Below are positions 40,687 to 48,988 of a stretch of 64,000 nucleotides of DNA, piece by piece (position 1 is the first letter of the stretch; every line of letters begins with the position of its first letter). A program made the position numbers and the translations under genes. The DNA comes from Planctomycetota bacterium (GTDB lineage Bacteria; Planctomycetota; UBA8742; UBA2392): positions 159,353-223,352 of the forward strand of contig JAHBXZ010000007.1 of the NCBI GenBank assembly GCA_019636215.1, in the 5' to 3' direction. The notes under the pieces were generated by a model. The model searched no databases. It had not been told where the DNA came from and saw only the letters and a program-made list of their open reading frames with translations.

Positions 40687-41682
40687 ATGCACCTGGACAC
40701 CAGCGGCGACACACTGTTCTTCAAGCGCCGCGTGGACGGCCTGGACACCCTGTTTGTGATGCAGCCCGACGGCCGCAGCGCAGAATCGCCGCTGGCGCTC
40801 TCCGCAACGCCGGGCCAGTTGCGTTTCTGGGCCGGGCCGGGCGGCGCGCTGGCCGTGGCCGCACCATGGCCGCGCGCCGAAGGCGGCCTGAAGTTTTCCG
40901 TGTACGCGACCGAACGTGTCCGCGCGCTGGTTTCGCGCGGCACCGGCGACATCAACGCGCTGCTTACCGACGTTCCGCAGATCAGCGAGTTCACGCCCGA
41001 GCCGCGCCCCCTGCCCGAGCCCGTGTTTGCGCGCCTGCACGGCGACGTGCTGGCCGTGCCGGGCATGAGCCCCCATGCCGGCGCGCAGGGCGACCAGGGC
41101 CCGGCGGTGTACGTGATGGACGGGCGCAACGCGACCAGCTTTCTGGTGCCGCTGGCATTTCTGGACCGCCATGCACTGCCCAACACGCTGGTCGACCAGC
41201 CCGGCAGCAACCGCCGCTGGCTGACGGTGGGGGATTCCAACCACCTGTTCGTGCTGGAGGGCCCCGAAATGGCCCTGGCCGGGGATGTTGTGTGGCCCGC
41301 CGAACAACAGGGCCTGGCGCGTGTGGCCTTTCACCCCACCGCGCCCGAGGCCTGGGTTACGGCCGTCAGCAGCGTGTTTGTGGTGGACCGCCGCAGCCTG
41401 CGCATCATGGCCGAGATCGCCGTGGAAGACGAACTGCGCTGGCACCGCGGGCAGCGCGCCGTGGCCGCCGCGGGCTCGGTGGTGTTTTCGGCCGATGGGG
41501 CCCGCGCCTGGGTGGCAAGACCCTACAGCGGTGATGTGGTCGAGCTTGACACCCGCACCCGCAAGCGCGTGGCCCGTGTGCCGATGGCCGTGGACGCCCA
41601 CGAACTGGTGGCGGGGCGCGACCGCATCTTTGCCCAGGGGCTGCGCAACGGGGCGATCAGCTGGTTTCCGCTGCCGGTCTGA
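40687..41682 (+). CDS. Beta-propeller-like protein of unknown function
   Basis: A 331-residue protein starting at ATG 40687, directly after the aminotransferase stop. Blade-like repeats are recognisable toward the C-terminus: VAFHPTAPEAWVTAVSSVFVVDRR, then VVFSADGARAWVARPYSGDVVELDTRTRKRVARVPMAVD, in the style of YVTN or WD propellers. No signal peptide is evident, so a cytoplasmic location is likely. Possibly translated together with the aminotransferase. No catalytic residues identified. Confidence 0.65.
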   Translation: MHLDTSGDTLFFKRRVDGLDTLFVMQPDGRSAESPLALSATPGQLRFWAGPGGALAVAAPWPRAEGGLKFSVYATERVRALVSRGTGDINALLTDVPQISEFTPEPRPLPEPVFARLHGDVLAVPGMSPHAGAQGDQGPAVYVMDGRNATSFLVPLAFLDRHALPNTLVDQPGSNRRWLTVGDSNHLFVLEGPEMALAGDVVWPAEQQGLARVAFHPTAPEAWVTAVSSVFVVDRRSLRIMAEIAVEDELRWHRGQRAVAAAGSVVFSADGARAWVARPYSGDVVELDTRTRKRVARVPMAVDAHELVAGRDRIFAQGLRNGAISWFPLPV

Positions 41683-41728
41683 CGTTTCGGCACTAAACTT
41701 TTGGGCCTGTTTCTGCGTTAATCACTCC

Positions 41729-42937
41729 ATGAACCGTCGCTGGGCCGCCCGACTTCAACGACTGATGCGCCGCCTGGCGGTGCTGCCCCTGCCCTCGCGG
41801 GTGGGCTGGTACTTCCTGGGCTCCGCGGCGCTGTTGTTTGTGGCGGGTGGCTATTACGGCGAAAACTCGTTCATCCTGCTGAGTTGCCTGCCGCTGGCCA
41901 TGGTGCTGGTGAACATGGTGGCCGTCTGGGGCAACGTGCGGCGCATTGAGTTCCGCCGCGAACTGCCCGGGCACACCCACGCCGGCGAGGCCGTCGACAT
42001 CGGGCTGTGCGTGACCAACCGCGGCCGCGTACCCAGCTTTGCACTGGAACTCGATGACACGCGCCTGCCCGATCTTTACCGCGACGAGCCGCTGACGCTG
42101 CTGCAGGCCGCGCAGGCGGGGTTTCTGCACCGCACCGGGTACACCGGGGTGTTCGGGCGACGGGGCAGGCACCGGCTGGACACATTGCTGCTTTCCAGCA
42201 GTTTTCCGTTCGGGCTGGCGCGCATGAGCCGCGTATTGAGCTGCAACAGCGAGATTGTGGTCTACCCGCGGCCTTACCGGCTGAGCACGGATTTTGAGCA
42301 GCAGCTGCTGAACCAGGCGCGCTTTTTCGGGGAAAGCGCCGTCAGCGCGCGCGGCCAGGAAGAAGTGTTCGGCGTGCGCGAGTACCTGCCGGGCCAGAAC
42401 GTTGCGCGCATTCACTGGCGCACCACCGCGCGCACCGGCAAGCCGATGGTGCTGGAACTGGAGGGCCGCCAGGACGCCACGTTTGTCGTGGTGCTGGATA
42501 CTTTCCCGGTGGGGGATCCGTCTACGCTGCGCCAGCGTCTGGAATCTGCCATCGGCCTTTGCGCGGGTCTTGCGTACTACCTTACGCGGCAGGGTGTGCT
42601 GTTCCGGTTTGCCTGCCACGGCGCCGAACTGCAGCTGAGCCAGCCGGGCCGCGGCGACGGGCACTACCACGCGGTGATGGAAAAGCTGGCGTTTGCGGCC
42701 TTCAGTGAAAAGGCGCTGTCGGAATGGATTGATTCCGTGGGCGCTGGCGGCGCGCGCGAGGTGCCGGTTCTGATCACACTGGGCCCCAAGGAACACGCCG
42801 AGGCGCGGCTGCGCGCGGCGGGCGCGTTTGTGATCGGCGTGGGCGACATTGACTACCGCACATTTGTGCGCATTGACCCGATGGGCCGCCGCAGCATTTC
42901 CGGCAGCGACCTGCCCACGCGGGGGGAAGAAGCATGA
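41729..42937 (+). CDS. DUF58 domain protein
   Basis: A 402-residue DUF58 protein. Two N-terminal membrane spans (VGWYFLGSAALLFVAGGYYG and FILLSCLPLAMVLVNMVAVW) precede a beta-rich domain and the DUF58 core EVFGVREYLPGQNVARIHWR with KPMVLELEG. The last part resembles a von Willebrand-like Rossmann fold (ATFVVVLDTFPVGD ... ARLRAAGAFVIGVGD). DUF58 proteins usually pair with a MoxR AAA ATPase and a transglutaminase. Here the transglutaminase follows (ATGA overlap), but no MoxR is in the window. Confidence 0.9.
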   Translation: MNRRWAARLQRLMRRLAVLPLPSRVGWYFLGSAALLFVAGGYYGENSFILLSCLPLAMVLVNMVAVWGNVRRIEFRRELPGHTHAGEAVDIGLCVTNRGRVPSFALELDDTRLPDLYRDEPLTLLQAAQAGFLHRTGYTGVFGRRGRHRLDTLLLSSSFPFGLARMSRVLSCNSEIVVYPRPYRLSTDFEQQLLNQARFFGESAVSARGQEEVFGVREYLPGQNVARIHWRTTARTGKPMVLELEGRQDATFVVVLDTFPVGDPSTLRQRLESAIGLCAGLAYYLTRQGVLFRFACHGAELQLSQPGRGDGHYHAVMEKLAFAAFSEKALSEWIDSVGAGGAREVPVLITLGPKEHAEARLRAAGAFVIGVGDIDYRTFVRIDPMGRRSISGSDLPTRGEEA

Positions 42938-45384
42938 ACCTGGCGCGGCACGGCGATGTCATCTACGGCACGCTGGCCCGTGTTTCGGGGCTGGCGCTGG
43001 TGCTGGTGACGGTTGCGTTCCAGCGCCGCGGCGTGATGCACTGGACAGAGCTGGTGTTCCTGGGCCTTTGCATCGGGCTGCAGGAATCGTTTCTGCGCCT
43101 GAGCCGCCTGCGTCGCTATCGCACGCCGATGCTGGTTGCGTACTCGATGCTGCCGCTGGCGTTGATCGGCCTGCGTGCCGACGAAATCGCCCAGTTCCGC
43201 GGCAGGTTCGTGCCGCTGGTGGTGGAGACACCCCTGCCGCTGGTGTTTGTGAGCATCCAGATCATGGTGCTGTACCTGCGAGAGTCACAGCGCCTGACCA
43301 GCGTGGTGCTGGTGCTGGCGCTGTTCAGCACTGTGATCGGCGTGCGAAGACAGTTGACGGACCCTTTGTGGCCCTGGCTGGGCGCGATCTGCGCCGCCAC
43401 CACCCTGTTTCTGTTCATGCAGCACCCGGGCATGCTGTTTGCCAACCTTCTGCACTCGTTGTCCGGGCGGCCTACCACCCAGACCCAGGGTGCGCGCCCG
43501 GCCGGGGCCATTCGCCCGGGCTTTGCCGCGCTGGCACCCCTGCTGGTGCTGAGCACCGTGATCGGTGCCGGGGTGCTGTTCTTTGTGTTGCCTCGCCCGC
43601 GCCTGGGCACCGACGCACCGACCGCGCCTGGCCAGGGCGGCGGCCCGGGCGAAGGCCCGGGGCAGGGCCGCGGCAGACCCGGCCAGGGACAGGGGCAGGG
43701 CAGCGGCAATGCCGGGGACGCCGCCACCATGTCCGGCCTTGCTGATGGCGTGACCCTGGGCGACTTCGGGACGATCCAGCTTGACCGCAAACCGGCCATG
43801 ACGCTGCGCCGGGTGGGCACGCACAGTCCGCCAAGCATCGAGGTGTACATGCGCGTCTACACCTTCGGCCGGTTTGACGGAGAACGCTGGCTGCCGCTCT
43901 CGGCGGAAGACGCGCCGCGCTACATGTTGGAACAGGGTGTGCGCCGTGACCTTTCGGGCGCGCCATCGCCGGGCGGCGCCGGTTTCAACACCCGCAGCTA
44001 CGAGGTCACCATCCGCCAGGGCGCCTGGGGCACCAAAGGCGAACTGCCCGTGCCAGTGGAGCCGCGCAGCGTTTCGGGCATCGCCGGGCCGCTTACCTAT
44101 GGCACTGTGGACCACGTACTGCGCGCGCCGCAACTGAAGCCGGATTCCATCTATCGCGTGGAATCAACCGCGCTGGTGGCCACGCCCGGCGACCTCCAGG
44201 CCACACTGGCGGGAAAAGTTGCGGCGGGTGACGGTCTTCCGGCGGATTACCTGGCCCTGCCCGCTGACCTGCCCGAGAAACTGCGCAAGGTCTTTAGGTA
44301 TCAGGGTGAGCGCGGCCAGGATGTCGCGCTGTTTGATGAACTGAATGCGCGCGCCAACGCACGCAACCCGCGCGACCCGCCCGCCCGCCGGGGTGCCTAC
44401 GCCACGGCTGCGCGCATTGTGGAGCTGTTCAACCGCATGACCGTGGGCCCTGAAAAGGCCTGGAAGTATTCCCTGGAGTTCCGCCCGCTGCCCGGCCCTG
44501 ACGGTGTGGTGCGCTTTCTGGATCTTTCCAGCAAGGGCGAGCGCTTTGGGCACTGCGAGTACTTCGCCTCGGCGATGACGGTGCTGCTGCGCTGCTTTGG
44601 CATCCCGGCGCGCCTGTGCGCCGGGTTCATGGCCCGCAAACCGGACGTCAATGGCGTTTACGAGGTTACCTTTGCCAATGCCCATGCGTGGGTGGAGGCC
44701 TGGCTGCCGGGCTATGGCTGGGTGACCTTCGACCCGACGCCGGGCCAGGAACAGGACACTACCTCAGAGCCCACGCCGACCGACGCCGAGGGCACACCCG
44801 AGGATCCTACCGGCCCCGACACCGCGCTTGACCCGGAAGAACCCGAGCCGGATGTCTTCACCAACTTCGGCGGCAGGGAACAGGAACAACTGATGCAGTT
44901 GATCCAGGAATCCCTCGAGGCCGCGTTTGACTGGACGCAGGCCATGCTGGCGCTGGCCACGGCCTGGATGCCGCCATGGGTGCCCGGCAACCCATGGCTG
45001 CGCGCGGGGCTGCTGGTGGTTCCGCCGGGGTCGGTCCTGCTGGCGTGGTTCCTGCTGGGGCGCCGAAAGCGCCGGCGCGTGGCGGCCGTGCTGGGAGAAG
45101 CGCCCGACGATTCCCGCAAACGCGAGCGCGGGCTGTACGCGCAGCTGCTGCTGCTGCTGGCGCGGCACGGTTTCCAGAAAGTGCCCAGTGAGACGCCGCG
45201 CGAGTTTGCCCAGCGTGTGCTTGCCAAGGGCGGCGAGGTTCACGCCGACCTGCCGGCACTGACACAGATGTACTACGCGTTCCGGTTCGGGTCTCGCAAC
45301 GCGCTGGTGGAAGACTTCAAGCGCGGAGTTTCGCAGTATGCCGCGCGGTTGAAGACTTACGCCCAGTCGTCGGCTGCGAAGTGA
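42934..45384 (+). CDS. TgpA-like membrane transglutaminase-domain protein
   Basis: An 816-residue protein with about seven N-terminal membrane spans (to residue 220) and a Gly/Pro/Gln-rich linker (about 225-262). It ends in a periplasmic transglutaminase-like domain. The papain-like triad is present: Cys541 in GHCEYFASAMTVLLRCFGIPAR, His584 in NAHAWVEAW and Asp600 in TFDPTPGQ. A Thr/Glu/Pro-rich stretch, one membrane span (LLVVPPGSVLLAWFLLG) and a C-terminal DUF4129-like helical tail follow. TgpA proteins act in envelope peptide cross-linking or cleavage. Coupled to DUF58. Its 3' end overlaps the opposing BatA-like gene by 68 bp. Confidence 0.9.
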   Translation: MNLARHGDVIYGTLARVSGLALVLVTVAFQRRGVMHWTELVFLGLCIGLQESFLRLSRLRRYRTPMLVAYSMLPLALIGLRADEIAQFRGRFVPLVVETPLPLVFVSIQIMVLYLRESQRLTSVVLVLALFSTVIGVRRQLTDPLWPWLGAICAATTLFLFMQHPGMLFANLLHSLSGRPTTQTQGARPAGAIRPGFAALAPLLVLSTVIGAGVLFFVLPRPRLGTDAPTAPGQGGGPGEGPGQGRGRPGQGQGQGSGNAGDAATMSGLADGVTLGDFGTIQLDRKPAMTLRRVGTHSPPSIEVYMRVYTFGRFDGERWLPLSAEDAPRYMLEQGVRRDLSGAPSPGGAGFNTRSYEVTIRQGAWGTKGELPVPVEPRSVSGIAGPLTYGTVDHVLRAPQLKPDSIYRVESTALVATPGDLQATLAGKVAAGDGLPADYLALPADLPEKLRKVFRYQGERGQDVALFDELNARANARNPRDPPARRGAYATAARIVELFNRMTVGPEKAWKYSLEFRPLPGPDGVVRFLDLSSKGERFGHCEYFASAMTVLLRCFGIPARLCAGFMARKPDVNGVYEVTFANAHAWVEAWLPGYGWVTFDPTPGQEQDTTSEPTPTDAEGTPEDPTGPDTALDPEEPEPDVFTNFGGREQEQLMQLIQESLEAAFDWTQAMLALATAWMPPWVPGNPWLRAGLLVVPPGSVLLAWFLLGRRKRRRVAAVLGEAPDDSRKRERGLYAQLLLLLARHGFQKVPSETPREFAQRVLAKGGEVHADLPALTQMYYAFRFGSRNALVEDFKRGVSQYAARLKTYAQSSAAK

Positions 45385-47227
45385 TGGCATAGCGCCGCCG
45401 GAACAGCACCCACTCGGCAAGCACCAGCCCTGCTGCAAGCAGCGCCAGCCACGGCGCCAGCGACAGGTCGCCGCGCTGGCCGCCGGTGTCGGCCTCGGCC
45501 AGCAGCGTGGCCAGCAGGTCGGCGTCAAACTCCTCGGTGGGCGCCTGCATCAGGTTGCTTTCGGCCGCATCCAGCAGGCTCACGCCGATCAATTCGGGGT
45601 CGGCGCCCTCCAGCCCTTCAAAGCGATAGCCGCCGGCGCGCTCCAGTCGCAGGCTCCGGCCGGGTGACGCTTCCTCGGTGGCGGCGGACTCCCAGTCGCC
45701 GTACCGGAATGCGGCGCGGCCGGCCAGGGCCGGGATCTCGGTGCTGTCCTGCGTGCTCAGGGCGCCACGAGGCAAAGGGTCGCGCAGGCGCCGCCCGGCG
45801 TCGAACCAGTTTTCCCAGAACACCACAAAGGCCAGTTTGGCGGCAAAGCCCGTGGCCTCGTCATCCAGGGGAAAGCAGACCAGCAGGTCGTCCAGCCGCG
45901 AATCGTCGGGCCGGCGCAGCAGCGCTAAAGCCGGCCCGGGGCCTGTCTCCATCAGCGGCAGCAGCAAGCGGTCGGTGACAACCGGAATCACGTTGGGCAC
46001 ACGGATGTCCGGCACACCTGCGCCGCGCCACAAGGGGTGCCGTGCCGGTCGTGCGGGGGAATCCGCCGCGGGCAGCGCCGCCTGCACAGACACGCCATCG
46101 GGCGTGCCCGCGGGCAGCAGGTACACGCAGGGCAACCGGGGCGAAGCGCCCGCAGGCTGGTGCGCGAACACAAACATGGTGTCCGGGCCGGCGGCGGCGG
46201 CATCGATCAGTCGCACGGTGCCGTTGGCGGTCTCCATGGCGGCCACTGCTTTGCGCAGGGGCGTCGGCACCGGGCCGTCCAGCGCCACATCCTGCACCGG
46301 CAACCGCGAGAACCGAACATAGGCAGTGTCGTCCAGCGCAAAGGCATCGCCCGCCAGCGTGGCGCGGTACAGGCCGGGCAGGCGCACCGGCAGGGTGACG
46401 GACGCGCGTTCTCCGGGTGTCAGCAGCAGGTCACGGGCGTCTACCAGCTCGGCCTGGGTCGGGCTGGTCATGCGCTCAATGCGCACGGCAACCCGCGCGG
46501 GCGAAGGCCCGAAGTGTTCCAGCGCAAAGAACAATTCCTGCTGGGAGGACGTGACCTCGGTCAGGGCGGCGGCCACGATGCCGCTGTTGGCCAGCGGCGG
46601 GCCGCAGGGCAGCAGCAGCACGCCCGGCGGAAGTGTGCCGGGGGAGTGGTCCGACGCCAGCACAATGCGACGCTGGCCGGGTTCCTCGGCCAGGCGTGCC
46701 AGTGCGCGCAGCAGCATGGCGTCGTCGGCGCCGTAATCGACGGCCTCCAGCGCGTTCAGGCCGTCGCGCGCGCGGGCCACCGTGCCCAGCGCCGGTGATG
46801 CCGGGCGCAGCGAACCATCCCAGGCCAGCAGCGTGACGGGCGCGTTGCCCGCCGAATCCAGCAGTTCCAGCGCGCGATTGCGGGCCGTTTCAAGGCGGGA
46901 TTCGCCCAGCCGCACCGCCTGCATGCCTGCGGTGATGTCGACCACCAGCACAATCGGTGTGCCTGCGGCGCGGGCGCCGGGAATGCGCAGCCCGGCCAGC
47001 GCAAGGACCAGCGCAACCAGCGCCGCCAGCAGCAGCAGCAGCGAAATCGAGTTGCGCAGCCGCTGAAACGGCGAAGTTGCCACCTGCATCTGCGCCGCGC
47101 CCTGCCACAACACGATCGAAGGAATGCGTTTCTTGACCGGCCGGTGCCGCAGCATGAACAGCAGCAGCAGCGGCGCAACCAGCAGCGCGGCCCAGAGTGC
47201 AGCAGGGTTGGCGAAGATGGCATCCAT
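45317..47227 (-). CDS. BatA-like membrane protein with degenerate vWA domain
   Basis: A 636-residue protein. The N-terminal BatA unit has two spans (PAALWAALLVAPLLLLFML and ISLLLLLAALVALVLALAGL) around RHRPVKKRIPSIVLWQ. The vWA-like domain has VVDITAGMQAVRLGESRLETARN, but the metal site normally D-x-S-x-S reads D-I-T-A-G, so metal binding is doubtful. A beta-rich middle and a last span (LSLAPWLALLAAGLVLAEWVLF) precede a short tail. BatA proteins belong to the aerotolerance/MoxR-type envelope group, matching the convergent DUF58-transglutaminase pair. The final 22 codons overlap the 3' end of that pair. Confidence 0.82.
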   Translation of the reverse strand: MDAIFANPAALWAALLVAPLLLLFMLRHRPVKKRIPSIVLWQGAAQMQVATSPFQRLRNSISLLLLLAALVALVLALAGLRIPGARAAGTPIVLVVDITAGMQAVRLGESRLETARNRALELLDSAGNAPVTLLAWDGSLRPASPALGTVARARDGLNALEAVDYGADDAMLLRALARLAEEPGQRRIVLASDHSPGTLPPGVLLLPCGPPLANSGIVAAALTEVTSSQQELFFALEHFGPSPARVAVRIERMTSPTQAELVDARDLLLTPGERASVTLPVRLPGLYRATLAGDAFALDDTAYVRFSRLPVQDVALDGPVPTPLRKAVAAMETANGTVRLIDAAAAGPDTMFVFAHQPAGASPRLPCVYLLPAGTPDGVSVQAALPAADSPARPARHPLWRGAGVPDIRVPNVIPVVTDRLLLPLMETGPGPALALLRRPDDSRLDDLLVCFPLDDEATGFAAKLAFVVFWENWFDAGRRLRDPLPRGALSTQDSTEIPALAGRAAFRYGDWESAATEEASPGRSLRLERAGGYRFEGLEGADPELIGVSLLDAAESNLMQAPTEEFDADLLATLLAEADTGGQRGDLSLAPWLALLAAGLVLAEWVLFRRRYAITSQPTTGRKSSTARHTAKLRA

Positions 47228-47295
47228 GACGGGCTGTGTACCGCGCCTTCAGGACTGGTTATTGGTGATCCGGCCTTGCGGTTCAATACGCGGCA

Positions 47296-47328
47296 CAAAA
47301 GAAAACCGGCGCAGGAATCTGCGCCGGT
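47296..47328 (-). terminator. Rho-independent terminator (reverse strand)
   Basis: Stem ACCGGCGCAG/CTGCGCCGGT (47305-47314 and 47319-47328) with a four-base loop. On the reverse strand it is followed by TTTTCTTTT. It closes the STAS-fusion gene and insulates the BatA-like gene. Confidence 0.88.
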
Positions 47329-47347
47329 CGGTATGCGGGTGCGGTTT

Positions 47348-48532
47348 CTAGCGGCGGAAACTCATGACAATCACCGTGCCGCCCTTGGGGTGCGGGCGCA
47401 TGGCAAGGTCCGGCATCAGTTGCGCGGCAATCGGGAAGTAGGCGCGCGGGTCGCCCTGCAGCGTCGGCCCGGCGACAATGAACTTGATCTGCAGGTTCTT
47501 GCGCGCGGGCAAGAACGCCACGGCGTAAGACTCGTAGATGCGGCCCTGGTAGCAATTCTGCAGCACACCCATCAGCACCTGTTCCATGCCCTGGCGCAGC
47601 TGGTTGTAATCCTGTTCGCTGTACCCGGCACGCTTCATCATGGCCGTCAGGTACAGGTTGAAGCCTTCCTTGCACTCGGGCGTGAACGCCAGCGTCAGCT
47701 GGCTGGTTGCCGGGGCAAGTTCGACGCCGAACTGCGGGTCCACCACAAACGCTGTCGCGCAGGTGGGGCACTTGTAGCGGCCGGTCTGGCTGACCTTGAA
47801 CGAAGCACCGCAGTTGGGGCAGGCCACAACCTGCGGGTTATCGCGCGAAGGCGGAACCCACTGGCCCGTGCCCACGCGGCCGGGTGCCTGCTGGCCGCCG
47901 CGTTGGATCTGGCTGGTCTGGCGTGCGGCGGGCTGCTGCGCCGTCGGCGGGCGCTGCGGCTGGCCGTAACCCTGCTGCTGCGGCGCGCCGTAACCCTGCT
48001 GCTGCGGGGCACCATAGCCCTGCTGCTGGGGCTGTCCGTAACCGGGCTGTGCGTACTGGCCCGTCGGCGGACGCTGCGGCTGCTGCTGGGTCGCGGGGCC
48101 GCGCTGCGGCGGCTGCTGCGCGGGGGCCGGTCCGCGCGCCGCAGGCTGCGGGGCTGCGGCCGGTGCGCCACCCTTGCTGGTGGCAAGAAAGTTCACGGCC
48201 TCGTCTTCGTTGGTGAAGATGCGGAAGAACGAGTTCAAGCCAAGCATGTCGAACACGACCTTGACCTTGGGGTGAACGCGGATCAGTGCCAGCCCGCCGC
48301 CTACCTTTTCAAGGTTGTCTGCCGTGGCCACCAGGCTGCCCAGGCCTGTGCTGTTGACGTATTTGATGCCCTGCATGTCGAGGACAAAGTTGGTGTAGCC
48401 GTCCTCCTGCAGTTGCTTGAGCTGGGACTCGAACGAAATCACCGTGGTGGCGTCAATGGCGCCTTCCACGACGACTCGCGCAGTGTTGGCCAGTGCGTTG
48501 ATCGGAGTGATGTCAAAGCGCAGGTCGGTCAA
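47348..48532 (-). CDS. STAS - Gln/Pro linker - zinc ribbon - RsbW-like fusion
   Basis: A 394-residue protein from TTG 48532, with GAGGAG 5 bp upstream. Residues 1-115 are an anti-anti-sigma STAS domain with the phosphorylatable serine in KYVNSTGLGSL (Ser61). About 120-230 is a low-complexity Gln/Pro/Gly linker with near-identical GYGAPQQQ units. Residues 238-258 form a C-x2-C ... C-x2-C zinc ribbon (CPNCGASF, KCPTCATAF). The last 120 residues resemble an RsbW-type histidine-kinase-like ATPase: AFTPECKEGFNLYLTAMMKR, MEQVLMGVLQNCYQGR with the N-box Asn326, and KGGTVIVMSF at the end. The ATP-lid Asp/Gly boxes are degenerate. Possible partner-switch regulator with both halves in one chain. Confidence 0.75.
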   Translation of the reverse strand: MTDLRFDITPINALANTARVVVEGAIDATTVISFESQLKQLQEDGYTNFVLDMQGIKYVNSTGLGSLVATADNLEKVGGGLALIRVHPKVKVVFDMLGLNSFFRIFTNEDEAVNFLATSKGGAPAAAPQPAARGPAPAQQPPQRGPATQQQPQRPPTGQYAQPGYGQPQQQGYGAPQQQGYGAPQQQGYGQPQRPPTAQQPAARQTSQIQRGGQQAPGRVGTGQWVPPSRDNPQVVACPNCGASFKVSQTGRYKCPTCATAFVVDPQFGVELAPATSQLTLAFTPECKEGFNLYLTAMMKRAGYSEQDYNQLRQGMEQVLMGVLQNCYQGRIYESYAVAFLPARKNLQIKFIVAGPTLQGDPRAYFPIAAQLMPDLAMRPHPKGGTVIVMSFRR

Positions 48533-48768
48533 GATGGCTCCTCAGACAAAAGTGCTTTGCCCGCAGTTCTATGCGCACCTGTTGCACAATGCTGCTGCAA
48601 TAACCAAGGTTGCACAGAGCACGGGCGCCCCTTTTGGGGGCGGTCAGTTCCAGTCAACACCAAACGAAGCAAAAGGCCCTTAGTTGATACACCCGAAAAG
48701 TCCTAGCGTCAAGCGCAAACGATAGTTACGACCAAGCGCGCGAGGTCACCGCTGTGTCGCCGGGTGCC

Positions 48769-48796
48769 TTGCGGCGCTTTTCGGTTCTGTTATGAT
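48769..48796 (+). promoter_or_regulatory. Candidate promoter for the MshEN-like gene
   Basis: TTGCGG, a 16-bp spacer and TATGAT with a T-G-T-T-lead, about 190 bases upstream of the ATG at 48989. The rest of the 456-bp spacer 48533-48988 shows a small hairpin (CGCCCC/GGGGCG, 48626-48642) and no supported gene. Confidence 0.42.
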
Positions 48797-48988
48797 TCGG
48801 GTTGCGGTCATGACTTTCCGGCAATCTTTCACGACTTCACCGGCAACGGCGTGCGGGTTTTTTGCGCAACCGGGTTGAAGTCTTGTTTCTTGTCTGGAAA
48901 ACAGCTTGGCCCGCGCTACAAGTCTTGCGCGAATTCACAGTTGCGGCGTTGCCGTGGAACACGTTTGGTTGCTTTGCCAGGTGCATTG

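Noticed and set aside
47144..48706. Forward open frame opposite the STAS fusion
   Set aside because: Leu/Arg-rich antisense of the Gln/Pro linker; the STAS and zinc-ribbon motifs are on the reverse strand.
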